Origin: an uncultured Nocardioides sp.
Lineage (GTDB): Bacteria > Actinomycetota > Actinomycetes > Propionibacteriales > Nocardioidaceae
Direction: 5' to 3'
NCBI RefSeq assembly: GCF_947488515.1
Contig: NZ_CANKZF010000001.1
Coordinates: 1,736,001-1,800,000, forward strand
DNA length: 64,000 bases
Positions 47,248 through 56,071 of the stretch are shown piece after piece. A program made the translations under genes and the position numbers. The first letter of the stretch is position 1. The number at the start of each line of letters is the position of its first letter. The notes beneath the pieces were generated by a model. The model had not been told where the DNA came from and did not search any database. It saw only the letters and a list, made by a program, of their open reading frames with translations.

Positions 47248-50200
47248 TCAGAGCAGACCGCGGCGACGGGCCACTGCGGCGGCCTCGGTGCGCGATGACG
47301 CCTCGAGCTTGGCCAGGATGTTGGACACGTGGACCGACACGGTCTTGGTGCTGATGAAGAGCTGCTTGCCGATCTCACCGTTGGAGCGGCCCTCCGCGAC
47401 GAGCGCGAGGATCTCCCCCTCCCGCGGTGTGAGCGTCGCCGTCTGGGCGCCGGTGGCGGGCGCGGGCGCGGACCCCTGCGCAGTGAGCTCGTCGAGCATC
47501 GGTCGGGCGCCGAGCGCTTGGGCCGCCTCCCGCGCCTGGTCGGCGACGGTCCGCGCGCCGGCGGCGTCGCCGACCGCGCGCAGCACCCCGGCCAGCCGCA
47601 CCCGGGTCTGCGCGACCTCCGGGATGCTGGCGTAGGTGGCGGCGGTCTCCTCGGCAGCGCGCCAGGCCGCGACGAGCTCGTCGGCCGAGGGCGGGTCGAC
47701 CTGCGCCAGCCAGCGCCAGCGCATGTGCTCGGCGGTGCGGCGGGCCACCCACATGCGGTACTCCGGGCCGTGGCTGCCGTCGTAGGGCGCGTAGAAGTCG
47801 ATCACCCGGGCGCCGTCGGCCATCAGGCGCTCGACGTCGTGGGCCGCCGACTCGCGCTCCTCGGCCGACTGGTGGGGGGCCGCAGCGGCGAGCGCGGCCA
47901 GGGTGAGGGTCGCGAGTCGCAGCCGCGCCTGGAACCACTCGTGCCACAACGGCACGACAACCGCCACCACGTCGTCGTAGACCGACACCGCCAAGGGGCC
48001 GTCGCCGGCGGTCGTGGCCCGCATGATCTCGGCGCCGCCGGACGAGATGGCGGTCAGACCGTCGGTGCCCCAGTAGTCGCGGAGCCGCTCGAGGGCGTGC
48101 TCCTTGCGACGGCCGCGGATGCCGATGGTGATCAGCATCTGGTGGGCGAAGTAGAGCCACTCGTAGACCATGGGCGGGTTCTGGCCGCTGACGTCGAGGA
48201 GGTCCCACGCCTCGTCGAGCAGGCCCTGGTGGGTCAGTGCGACGGCGAGCAGCAGCCGGGCCTCGGCGGGGTAGGGCGACCAGGTCAGGCCACCGACCTC
48301 GCTACGCTCGATCACCTCGCGGTAGACCTCGACGGCCCGGGGCAGGTCGCCCTCGTCGTGGTGGAGCCGGCCGAGCAGGTAGAGCGCGCGGAGCTCGGGC
48401 TCGATCAGTCCGGCCCGCCGCGCCCGCTCGGCCGCGGCCCGCCAGCCGGCGCTCGGGCTCGCACCGCCCTGCGGGTCGAGGCCGGCGACGGTCGCGTGGA
48501 GCTCGACGGCGAGGCTGGTGAGGTCGTTGCGCTCGGCCAGCTCGAGGGCCTGCAAGGCGATGCTCTTCGCCTCGTCGGCGTGCCACCCGCCCATGCTCTG
48601 GGCGTGGACGAGGAGTGCCCGGGCGAGCAGCTTGGGCGGGCCGCTCCGCAGCAGCTCGACGGCCTCGGCCGCGATGTCGCGGGGCGAGTCGGTGGTGTCG
48701 GTGAGCAGGAGCGCCGATGCCAGGGCGGTGAGCAGCTGTCCGCGGTCGACGGCGGCACCCTCGGCCGGCAGGGCCGCGAGCCGGGCCCGCAGCACCTTCA
48801 CCGCCTTGTGCACCCGCCCGGAGGCGACCAGCGCCTCGGCGCACCGTCGGGCGAGCGCGAAGGCGTCGACGTCGGGCAGCGGCTCGCGGGCGGTGTCGAT
48901 CAGCTCGAGCGCGTCGAGGAAGTGGGTCGCGGCCTCGGAGGGGCCGCCGACGGCCAGCGCCTCCTCGCCCGCCTCGATGGAGGCGCGGACGGCGACCGGG
49001 CGGTCGTCGGCACGGCGGGCGTGCTGCGCGAGCTCGGCCGCCGTGCCGATGGCGCGGCCCTCCCCCAGCGCGGCGACGAATGCGGCGTGGAGCCGCATCC
49101 GCTCGCCGGGCAGCAGGTCGTCGTAGACCGCCTCGCCGAGCAGCGCGTGCCGGAAGGCGTAGGTGCCGCCGCGCGAAGCGACGAGGACGTGGGCGTCGAC
49201 GGCGGTGCGCAGCGCGCCCTCGAGCTCGGCGGAGTCGAGGTCGGAGACGGCGGCCAGCAGGCTGTGGCTGACCTGACGGCCCGCGACCGAGACCAGTCGC
49301 ACGACGCGTCGGGTCGTCTCGTCGAGCCGGTCGAGGTGGACGAGCAGCACGTCGGCGAGCTCGCCGGGGACCTGGCCGGACCACGCGGCGCCGACGAGCT
49401 CCTCGATGAAGAACGGGTTGCCCTCGGCGCGGTCGACGATGGAGACGTACTCGGCCTCGGAGAGCGTGGACGGGTGGAGCGCGCGGACGAGGCGGCGTAC
49501 GTCGTCGTCGTGGAGCGGCTCGACCGGGAGCCGCTCGACGCCGCGCAGGCGCATCCACTCCGCGACCTGACGGCGGAGCGGATGGCGGCGGTGGAGGTCG
49601 TCGGCGCGGTAGGACACGACGAGCGCGACGCCCGGCACCGGACGGGAGAAGAGGAAGCTGAGCATGTCGCGGGTGGACTCGTCGGCCCAGTGGGCGTCCT
49701 CGACCACGACGAGGACCGGCCCGCGCTCGGCGACGGCCGCGAGGAGGTGGCCGAACGCGTCGTAGACGTTGCCGCGGTCGAGGGCCTGGTCGCCCGACGC
49801 GGTCTCGCTGCTGCGGATCCGACGGCCGGGCTGGAGGCGGGCGAGGGTGGGGTGCACCTCGAGCACGCGGGCGGCGACGTCGGGGCGGTCGGCCATGAGG
49901 CGACCGAGGATCTCGGAGAAGGGGAGGTAGGGCAGCGAGCTGTCGGCGAGGTCGAGGCAGTGGCCGGCGACGACCTGCCAGTCGGCCTCGAGGGCCGCGT
50001 CGCGCAGGGCCATCAGGAGGCGGGTCTTGCCCACGCCGGCGTCCCCGCCGACGAGCACGGCCCGAGCGGGGGCGGTGCGGGGATCACCGGTGCCGGGCCC
50101 CGAGGGGTCTCCGGACGTGCGAATGCCGAGCTGGGCGGTCAGCTGCTCCAGCTCGGCATCGCGTCCGATGAGATCGGTGGTCCGCAGGGCCGGCACGGAC

Positions 50201-50253
50201 GACATTGTGTCGTGTCGGTCCGACACCGGCGGGTCGATCGCGGTGCGGGTCAC
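47248..50253 (-). CDS. Large LuxR-family AAA regulator (LAL type)
   Basis: 1001 residues. N-terminal AAA ATPase with Walker A VGGDAGVGKTRLL (near residue 70) and Walker B VLVVVEDAHWADE. A long helical TPR-like middle section follows. The C-terminal LuxR helix-turn-helix is LTPREGEILALVAEGRSNGEIGKQLFISTKTVSVHVSNILAKL. GTG 50253 overlaps the stop of the small upstream ORF (GTGA), which supports this start over ATG 50205. LAL regulators activate transcription on ATP/inducer binding. The target is not evident. Confidence 0.92.
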   Translation of the reverse strand: MTRTAIDPPVSDRHDTMSSVPALRTTDLIGRDAELEQLTAQLGIRTSGDPSGPGTGDPRTAPARAVLVGGDAGVGKTRLLMALRDAALEADWQVVAGHCLDLADSSLPYLPFSEILGRLMADRPDVAARVLEVHPTLARLQPGRRIRSSETASGDQALDRGNVYDAFGHLLAAVAERGPVLVVVEDAHWADESTRDMLSFLFSRPVPGVALVVSYRADDLHRRHPLRRQVAEWMRLRGVERLPVEPLHDDDVRRLVRALHPSTLSEAEYVSIVDRAEGNPFFIEELVGAAWSGQVPGELADVLLVHLDRLDETTRRVVRLVSVAGRQVSHSLLAAVSDLDSAELEGALRTAVDAHVLVASRGGTYAFRHALLGEAVYDDLLPGERMRLHAAFVAALGEGRAIGTAAELAQHARRADDRPVAVRASIEAGEEALAVGGPSEAATHFLDALELIDTAREPLPDVDAFALARRCAEALVASGRVHKAVKVLRARLAALPAEGAAVDRGQLLTALASALLLTDTTDSPRDIAAEAVELLRSGPPKLLARALLVHAQSMGGWHADEAKSIALQALELAERNDLTSLAVELHATVAGLDPQGGASPSAGWRAAAERARRAGLIEPELRALYLLGRLHHDEGDLPRAVEVYREVIERSEVGGLTWSPYPAEARLLLAVALTHQGLLDEAWDLLDVSGQNPPMVYEWLYFAHQMLITIGIRGRRKEHALERLRDYWGTDGLTAISSGGAEIMRATTAGDGPLAVSVYDDVVAVVVPLWHEWFQARLRLATLTLAALAAAAPHQSAEERESAAHDVERLMADGARVIDFYAPYDGSHGPEYRMWVARRTAEHMRWRWLAQVDPPSADELVAAWRAAEETAATYASIPEVAQTRVRLAGVLRAVGDAAGARTVADQAREAAQALGARPMLDELTAQGSAPAPATGAQTATLTPREGEILALVAEGRSNGEIGKQLFISTKTVSVHVSNILAKLEASSRTEAAAVARRRGLL

Positions 50254-50366
50254 TTCTGGGTGTCGTCGGTGCGGACACGGGTCCAGCGGTGGTGCCCGTA
50301 GTCCTTCCGGATCCTGCCCTGTCGGTAGGTCATCTCGGCGCCCAGGAAGCTGTCGGTGGTGAACAT
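50250..50366 (-). CDS. 38-residue leader-type ORF coupled to the LAL regulator
   Basis: The ATG at 50366 has the strong site AGGAGAAGG directly upstream; the TGA at 50250-50252 overlaps the GTG of the regulator. The peptide starts MFTTDSFLGAEMTYRQGRIR and ends in a basic stretch with several His and Arg. Codon use is like the neighbours. Such overlapping short genes often couple translation, and the peptide might also be functional. The family is not recognised. Confidence 0.7.
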   Translation of the reverse strand: MFTTDSFLGAEMTYRQGRIRKDYGHHRWTRVRTDDTQK

Positions 50367-50469
50367 GTCCTTCTCCTCTTCTCCCCGGCCCGGTTCCGGG
50401 CCATGAGGAGAGATTGCGCCCATGAGGTAGGCCGGGACATCGGGCGCGTGCCCTATCTACGGGTCGCCG

Positions 50470-50519
50470 GCTACCTCAGACGCGGTCCCGGACGGCGTAC
50501 GACAGGGGTCTGAGGTAGC
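50470..50519. repeat. Isolated 12-bp-stem hairpin
   Basis: GCTACCTCAGAC (50470-50481) pairs with GTCTGAGGTAGC (50508-50519). It lies between hutI and the small leader ORF and next to family C copy 2, so this 230-bp gap contains two strong hairpins. It could be part of a terminator for hutI or an operator for the regulator. No second copy was noticed in the window. Confidence 0.6.
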
Positions 50520-50539
50520 TGTGGCACCGCCGGGCGCCG

Positions 50540-50600
50540 GTAGTCCAGTGGGAAGTGGCTGGGTCTGCCACCGTTCGACAGCCACTTCTCACTGGACTAC
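50540..50600. repeat. Palindromic repeat family C, copy 2
   Basis: The same 61-bp length and outer arms (GTAGTCCAGTG and complement) as copy 1, inner stem GAAGTGGCTG (50552-50561) paired with 50579-50588. The hutI stop codon TAG lies in the arm at 50597-50599, so the element also ends that gene and can act as its terminator. Confidence 0.85.
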
Positions 50601-51784
50601 CCCGGGACGACGGGACGGCCGGCCTGCCACACCCCCGCGACGAGCGGGACGCCGGGACGGTAGGCGAGGTGGACGTAGGACGGCGCGTCGAGGAGGACCA
50701 GGTCGGCCACCATGCCGGGGGCGAGGACCCCGACGTCGTCGCGGGCGAGGGCGGCGGCGCCCATGGCGGTCGCGCCGTGCAGGGCCTCGGCCGGGGTCAT
50801 CCGCATCTCGCGGACGGCCAGCGCGATGCAGAGCGCCATGGAGGACGTGAAGCAGGAGCCGGGGTTGCAGTCGCTGGCCAGCGCGACCCGTACGCCGGCG
50901 TCGAGCAGGCGGCGCGCGTCGGGGTAGGGCTGGCGGGTGGAGAACTCCACGCCCGGCAGGAGCGTGGCGATGGTCCGTGAGTCCCTCAGCGACTCGACGT
51001 CGAGGTCGCTCAGGAAGGTGCAGTGGTCGACCGCGACGAGGCCGAGCTCGCAGGCCAGCTGCACGCCTCCGCCGTACGTCAGCTGGTTGGCGTGGAGGCG
51101 TCCGCGCAGGCCGCTGTCGGACCCGGCGGCGAGGATGGCTCGCGCCTGGTCGACGTCGAAGGCGCCCTCCTCGCAGAACACGTCGATCCACCGGGCGTGC
51201 GGTGCGGCCGCCGCGAGCATGGGGCCGGTGACGAGGTCGACGTAGTCCTCCGGGGTGGTGCCGCCCTGGAACTCCACGGGGACGACGTGGGCGCCGAGGA
51301 AGGTCGTGTCCTCGGTGAACTGGCGGGCCACGGCGAGGCTGCGCGCCTCGTCGTGGACCGACAACCCGTATCCGCTCTTGATCTCGACGGAGGTGGTGCC
51401 CTGGGCCCGCATCTCGGCGACGAGCCGGGCGACGTGGGAGGTGAGCTGCTCGTCGGTGGCGGCACGGGTCCGGGCGACCGTGGTGCGGATCCCGCCGGCC
51501 GTGTAGGGCTGGCCGGTCATCCGCGCCTCGAACTCGGCGGAGCGGTCTCCGGCGAAGACCAGGTGGCTGTGCGAGTCGACGAAGCCGGGGATCACCGCGC
51601 GGCCACCGGCGTCGACCTGCACGTCGGCGGCAGGTGCGTCGGCGGCCGGACCGACCCACGCGACCCGGCTGCCCTCCACCACGACCGCTGCGTCGTGCAC
51701 GAGCCCGAGGAGTCCGCCCTCATCGCTCCGCGCCGGGTCGTTGGTGGCGAGCTCGCCGATGCCCGTGATCACGGTCGTGCTCAT
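50597..51784 (-). CDS. hutI: Imidazolonepropionase
   Basis: 395 residues. Metal ligands in [11 protein letters not shown], the substrate region [19 protein letters not shown], the YGLSVHDE segment and the late [12 protein letters not shown] are family features. It hydrolyses 4-imidazolone-5-propionate to N-formimidoyl-L-glutamate in histidine degradation. The ATG overlaps the hutF stop (ATGA). hutH and hutU are outside the window. Confidence 0.95.
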   Translation of the reverse strand: MSTTVITGIGELATNDPARSDEGGLLGLVHDAAVVVEGSRVAWVGPAADAPAADVQVDAGGRAVIPGFVDSHSHLVFAGDRSAEFEARMTGQPYTAGGIRTTVARTRAATDEQLTSHVARLVAEMRAQGTTSVEIKSGYGLSVHDEARSLAVARQFTEDTTFLGAHVVPVEFQGGTTPEDYVDLVTGPMLAAAAPHARWIDVFCEEGAFDVDQARAILAAGSDSGLRGRLHANQLTYGGGVQLACELGLVAVDHCTFLSDLDVESLRDSRTIATLLPGVEFSTRQPYPDARRLLDAGVRVALASDCNPGSCFTSSMALCIALAVREMRMTPAEALHGATAMGAAALARDDVGVLAPGMVADLVLLDAPSYVHLAYRPGVPLVAGVWQAGRPVVPG

Positions 51785-53121
51785 CGCTGGTCCTCTCCCC
51801 AGATGCGGGCGATGGCGGCGTCGAGCTCGAGCCCGATGTCGTAGCGCTCACCCTCCTGCACGACCCATCGACCGTCGACCATCACGCGCTGCACGTCCTC
51901 CGCGGACGCGGCGAAGACCACCGCGCCCTCGTCGCGGCCGGCTCCTGCGGTCCGCGGGCTGGCCGGGTCGACGACGACGAGGTCGGCGCGCCGGCCGACG
52001 GCGATGGCGCCGGCGTCGTCCCAGCCGAGCGACCCGTGCCCGGTGGTGGTCGCGGCGGTCAGCAGCTCTGCGGCGGTCCAGTGACCGCGCTGCTGGGTGG
52101 CCAGCCGCTCGTCGAGCTCGACGGCGCGCATCTCCTCGAACAGGTCGATCACCGCGTGGCTGTCGGAGCCGAGGGTCAGGCGCGCGCCCGCGTCGTGGAG
52201 CCGACGGCTCGGCCCGATGCCGTCGCCGAGGTCGCGCTCGGTCGTCGGGCAGAAGCTCGCGTGGGCGCCGGCTCCGCCGATCAGCTCGATGTCGTCGTCG
52301 GTCAGGTGGGTGGCGTGCACCAGGCTCGACGTCGGGCCCAGCAGGCCGTGGTCGGCGAGCAGCCGCGCGGGCGTGACGCCGTACGCCTCGAGGCAGGCGG
52401 TGTTCTCGGCGACCTGCTCGGAGAGGTGGACGTGGAAGGGCCGGCCGTCGAGCCGTGCGGCCACCGCCGGCAGCTCGTCGGCCGGCACCGCGCGGACGGA
52501 GTGGACCGCCATGCCGGTGACGGCGTGCGCGGTGGTGGCCAGGCCTGCGTCCAGGTCGGCGTCCAGGGCGTCGACCCGGTCGGCCCACGCCCCGACGCTG
52601 CCGTCGCTGTAGCGGAGCTGGGCCCCCTCGGGCGGCACGCCGAAGCCGGACGAGAGGTAGAGCGTGTCGAGCAGCGTGATCCGGATGCCGGCCTGCCGGG
52701 CCGCCTCGACCAGCACGCCGCCCATCTCGTTGGGGTCGGCGTAGGTCGAACCGTCCGGGCGGTGGTGGACGTAGTGGAACTCCCCCGCGCACGTGATCCC
52801 GGCCGCCGCCATCTCGCGGTAGGTCGCTCGCGCCAGGGCGAGGTAGGTGTCGGGGTCGAGCCGCGCGGCGACGGCGTACATCTGGTCGCGCCAGGTCCAG
52901 AAGGTGCCGCGCTCGCGCTGGGTGCGGCCGCGCAGCGCGCGGTGGAAGGCGTGGCTGTGGGTGTTGGCGAGGCCGGGGACGACGAGCCCGCGCACCGGGA
53001 TGGCGCGGGGCGGGTCGGAGTCCGGGGTGACGGAGGTGAAGCGGCCGTCCTCGACCTCGACCAGCACGTCGTCGAGGAAGCGGTCGCCGACCCAGGCGCG
53101 CTCGAGGAGGTACGCCGTCAC
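51781..53121 (-). CDS. hutF: Formimidoylglutamate deiminase
   Basis: 446 residues. Amidohydrolase metal site [14 protein letters not shown], later HVHLSEQ and [14 protein letters not shown], and [15 protein letters not shown], all HutF landmarks. The GTG at 53121 is the best start. It converts N-formimidoyl-glutamate to N-formylglutamate, which then needs a deformylase; the M20 protein upstream is the candidate in this operon. A 133-bp gap rich in purine runs separates it from that gene. Confidence 0.92.
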   Translation of the reverse strand: MTAYLLERAWVGDRFLDDVLVEVEDGRFTSVTPDSDPPRAIPVRGLVVPGLANTHSHAFHRALRGRTQRERGTFWTWRDQMYAVAARLDPDTYLALARATYREMAAAGITCAGEFHYVHHRPDGSTYADPNEMGGVLVEAARQAGIRITLLDTLYLSSGFGVPPEGAQLRYSDGSVGAWADRVDALDADLDAGLATTAHAVTGMAVHSVRAVPADELPAVAARLDGRPFHVHLSEQVAENTACLEAYGVTPARLLADHGLLGPTSSLVHATHLTDDDIELIGGAGAHASFCPTTERDLGDGIGPSRRLHDAGARLTLGSDSHAVIDLFEEMRAVELDERLATQQRGHWTAAELLTAATTTGHGSLGWDDAGAIAVGRRADLVVVDPASPRTAGAGRDEGAVVFAASAEDVQRVMVDGRWVVQEGERYDIGLELDAAIARIWGEDQR

Positions 53122-53254
53122 GCGGGGTCCCTGCGACGTTGTTGGGAGGAGCGAAGGTTCGGGGTCCCCGCAGACTTGTGGCGGGGGAGCGCAGCGGAGG
53201 AGACAGAAGGCTGTGGGGTGAAGCGTTGCGGGGGACAAGAACGTCGTGGGGTGC

Positions 53255-54472
53255 TCATGCGGGCGCCCCGGACCCAGCCAGCTCGGCCAGCACGTCGGCG
53301 AGCGCGTCGACGCCGTCCAGGCAGTCGGCGGTCTCGGCGTGCTCGTCGGGCGAGTGCGAGACCCCGGTCGGGTTGCGCACGAAGACCATCGCGGTCGGGA
53401 CGCCGGCGTCGGACAGGATGCCCGCGTCGTGGCCGGCCTGGGTGGGGATGACCGGCCAGCCGGCGAGGCCGGCGAGGCGGGCAGCCAGGGCCGGGTCGAA
53501 GGCGACGGAGCCCGACACGGACTCCGCGGTGACGTCGAGCGACGTGCCGTCGCGGTCGGCGCGGTCGTGCGCCTGCCGCTCGACGGCCTCCACGAGGGTC
53601 GCTAGCGCCTCGTCGGACGAGGCCCGCGCGTCGAGCCACGCGGTGACCAGCGACGGGACGGCGTTGGTGCCGTTGGGCTCGACGGTGATGCGGCCGAAGG
53701 TGGCACGCTGGCCGGAGATGCGGGCCTGCTTGTTGGCGGCGAGCGCCGTCATGGCGTAGGTCAGCATCGGGTCGTGCCGGTCCTCCATGCGGGTGCTGCC
53801 GGCGTGGTTGGCCTCGCCGGCGAAGTCGAAGCGCCACCGCCCGTGCGGCCAGATCTCGCTCGCCAGACCGACGGCCACGTCGCGGTCGACGAGGTCGCGG
53901 CCCTGCTCGACGTGGAGCTCGACGAAGGCGCCGACGCGGTCGAGGTCCAGCAGGCTGCGCGCGGGGTCCAGCCCGGCGGCGCTGATCGCGTCGGCGAGGA
54001 AGACGCCGTCGCGGTCGCGCAGCTCCTTCGCCTGCTCCCACGTCGTGGCGCCGGTGACCAGCCGCGAGCCGAGGCAGGCGCGTCCGAACCGCGACCCCTC
54101 CTCCTCGACGAAGACGCCGATGCCGATCGGGCGCACCGGCTCGAAGCCCCGGGCCCGCAACGCGTCGACCGCGGCGAGCGCGGACGCCACGCCCAGCGGG
54201 CCGTCGTACGCCCCGCCGTCGAGGACCGAATCGAGGTGCGATCCGGTGAGGACACCCTTGTCGCCCGGGCGCGCGCCCGAGGAGGGCTCCCACCAGGCGA
54301 CCTGGTTGCCGATGCCGTCGGTCTCGACGACCAGCCCGCGCGCCGCGCACTCCTCGGCGAACCACGACCTCAGCTCCGACTCGGCCGACGTCCAGGGCTG
54401 GCGGAAGTAGCCGCCCGAGGACGCCGACCGGCCGACCGGTGCCAGGTCGCGCCACATCTCCTCGAAGGCCAT
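53255..54472 (-). CDS. M20-family amidohydrolase (allantoate amidohydrolase/N-carbamoylase type) in the hut operon
   Basis: 405 residues. Metal-binding blocks: TGSHLDSVLDGGAYDGPLG, EEEGSRFG and the dimerisation-domain motif EANHAGSTRM. The C-terminal IPTQAGHDAGILSD supplies the last His. The family cleaves N-carbamoyl or N-acyl amino acids. No hutG is seen here, so this protein may remove the formyl group from N-formylglutamate; that is an inference from position only. The ATG at 54472 has a purine-rich stretch (GAGGAGATG) beyond it inside the gene, so the start is not certain. Confidence 0.82.
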   Translation of the reverse strand: MAFEEMWRDLAPVGRSASSGGYFRQPWTSAESELRSWFAEECAARGLVVETDGIGNQVAWWEPSSGARPGDKGVLTGSHLDSVLDGGAYDGPLGVASALAAVDALRARGFEPVRPIGIGVFVEEEGSRFGRACLGSRLVTGATTWEQAKELRDRDGVFLADAISAAGLDPARSLLDLDRVGAFVELHVEQGRDLVDRDVAVGLASEIWPHGRWRFDFAGEANHAGSTRMEDRHDPMLTYAMTALAANKQARISGQRATFGRITVEPNGTNAVPSLVTAWLDARASSDEALATLVEAVERQAHDRADRDGTSLDVTAESVSGSVAFDPALAARLAGLAGWPVIPTQAGHDAGILSDAGVPTAMVFVRNPTGVSHSPDEHAETADCLDGVDALADVLAELAGSGAPA

Positions 54473-54564
54473 GCGCCCAGTCCACCGGGCGCGTGGGCGA
54501 GGGTCAACGCGCACCCCCGGCATGTCGTCTCGGATCCCAGACGGGCCGGGGTGGGCCGGCTGCC

Positions 54565-54640
54565 GCTGTAACGCCGGGTTAGTGCTTGTACCCACTGGGA
54601 TACGTCATGGTGGGTACAGGTAGTAACCCGGCGTTACAGC
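54565..54640. repeat. Palindromic repeat family B, copy 2
   Basis: A 76-bp cruciform like copy 1: outer arms GCTGTAACGCCGGGTTA and complement, inner arms TGTACCCAC (54587-54595) and complement (54610-54618). Orientation is opposite to copy 1. It is located in the divergent gap between the M20 and nitroreductase genes, so both promoters must work around it. Confidence 0.85.
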
Positions 54641-54661
54641 CGAGGTCGAGCCGGCGGTGCC

Positions 54662-54674
54662 TACCCTTCGACCA
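54662..54674 (+). promoter_or_regulatory. Leaderless promoter of the nitroreductase gene
   Basis: TACCCT at 54662-54667 lies 6 nt before the ATG at 54674, with no ribosome site. It is 22 bp to the right of palindrome B copy 2, so the -35 region overlaps or adjoins the repeat. Confidence 0.5.
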
Positions 54675-55270
54675 TGGAGTTCCGCGAGGTCGTACGCCGT
54701 CGACGGATGGTGCGCCGCTACGCCGACCGGCCGGTCCACCCAGCCGTCGTCGAACGGATGCTCGAGCACGCGCAGCGCGCACCGAACGCCGGTTTCACCC
54801 AGGGGTGGGCGTTCCTGGCGCTGGACACCCCCGAGGACGTCGCCCTGTTCTGGGCGACCACGGGGGCCGACCCAGACGCGCACAACGCCTGGCTCGACGG
54901 CATGCGCACGGCGCCGGTCGTGATCGTCCCGCTGACCAGCAAGGCCGCCTACCTCGACCGGTACGCCCTGCCCGACAAGGGCTGGACCGACCGCGACGAG
55001 GCACGCTGGCCGGTCCCCTACTGGTGGGTCGACGCGGGGATGGCGGCGCTGCTCGTCCTGCAGACGGCCGTCGACGAAGGTCTGGGCGCCTGCTTCTTCG
55101 GCATCGAGGAACGCCACCTCGACGGCTTCCGGGAGGCCTTCGGCATCCCCCAGGACCACGCGCCGGTCGGCGCGATCACGGTCGGCCACCGCGAGACCGA
55201 CACCGGGGCGCCGGGGTCACCGGCGCGTCGCGAGCGACGCGGGGACGTCGTCCATCGCGGGCGCTGGTGA
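54674..55270 (+). CDS. Nitroreductase-family flavoprotein
   Basis: 198 residues. FMN-binding start RRRRMVRRYADRPVHPAVVERMLEHAQRAPNAGFTQGW and the central GMAALLVLQTAVDEGLGACFFGI helix are typical. The C-terminal 20 residues are basic and overlap the kinase gene on the opposite strand by 54 bp. The family reduces quinones or nitro compounds with NAD(P)H. Confidence 0.88.
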   Translation: MEFREVVRRRRMVRRYADRPVHPAVVERMLEHAQRAPNAGFTQGWAFLALDTPEDVALFWATTGADPDAHNAWLDGMRTAPVVIVPLTSKAAYLDRYALPDKGWTDRDEARWPVPYWWVDAGMAALLVLQTAVDEGLGACFFGIEERHLDGFREAFGIPQDHAPVGAITVGHRETDTGAPGSPARRERRGDVVHRGRW

Positions 55271-56071
55271 GCGCAGCGGTTCGAGCGCGGAGCGCACCTG
55301 CTCGAGCAGCGGCCGCGAGGCCGGGTCGAGGCTGACGCACGCGGCGAGCAGGTCGCGCACCTCGTCGGGCACCTCGTCCAGGCCCTCCGGCACGAGCGGC
55401 ATCCGCCGGTGCAGCAGCGGCCACCGGCGGCGGCTCTCCCAGGTGGCCTCGTCGCCGTACGGCGCGGTGCGGGCGAGCGCGTCGACGAGCGTCATGCCCA
55501 GCCCCCACACGTCGGTGGCCGCGGACAGGCCGCGACCGGTCGCCTGCTCGGGGGCGAGGTAGCCCCGGGTGCCCGCACCGGGCCGGCCGCTGCCCGGCCG
55601 GCCCGCGAGGCTGAGGTCGATCAGCACCGCCTTGCCGTGGTCGACCACGACGTTGTCGGGCTTGAGGTCGAGGTGCAGCCAGTCGTGGCGATGGAGGTAG
55701 CCGAGCACCGACGCGAGCTGGCAGCCCAGCTCGGCCGCGTCGGCGAGCCCGAGCGGCTCGTGCTCGACGAGCGCCGACAGGGTGGCGCCCCGCAGGGTCT
55801 CCAGGACGACGGTCGGCGGGTCGTCCAGGACGTCGTAGCCGCGCACGAGGTGCGGGTGGGCGAGCGAGGTGACGAGGTGCCCCTCGAGCAGCACGGCCTG
55901 CCGCACCCGTGGGTCGTCCCGGCGGTCCGCGCGCAGGAGCTTGACCACGCACCGGGTGCCGCGCGCTTCGTCCCAGGCGTCCCACGTCTCGAGGCGGCGG
56001 CCGTCGGCGAGCAGGGTCAGCGGCCGGTAGCCGGCCGGCAGGTCGCCGGCGGGCTGGCGCCTCCGGCTCAT
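55217..56071 (-). CDS. Ser/Thr protein kinase, soluble
   Basis: 284 residues with no membrane helix or sensor domain. The ATP lysine is in CVVKLL (Lys44), the helix C Glu is in LLEGHLV, and the catalytic loop is LHLDLKPDNVVV. The DFG position reads DLS, keeping the metal Asp but losing Gly, and LAPEQA is the APE segment. The glycine-rich loop is weak. The gene is coupled to the ABC transporter by an ATGA overlap, so phosphorylation of the exporter or of the Arg/Ser peptide is a natural hypothesis. Confidence 0.88.
   Translation of the reverse strand: MSRRRQPAGDLPAGYRPLTLLADGRRLETWDAWDEARGTRCVVKLLRADRRDDPRVRQAVLLEGHLVTSLAHPHLVRGYDVLDDPPTVVLETLRGATLSALVEHEPLGLADAAELGCQLASVLGYLHRHDWLHLDLKPDNVVVDHGKAVLIDLSLAGRPGSGRPGAGTRGYLAPEQATGRGLSAATDVWGLGMTLVDALARTAPYGDEATWESRRRWPLLHRRMPLVPEGLDEVPDEVRDLLAACVSLDPASRPLLEQVRSALEPLRSPAPAMDDVPASLATRR

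Noticed and set aside
53122..53254. A coding extension of hutF upstream of GTG 53121
   Set aside because: The frame is open but the residues do not resemble the family N-terminus and the DNA is made of purine-rich runs; HutF normally begins near the chosen start.
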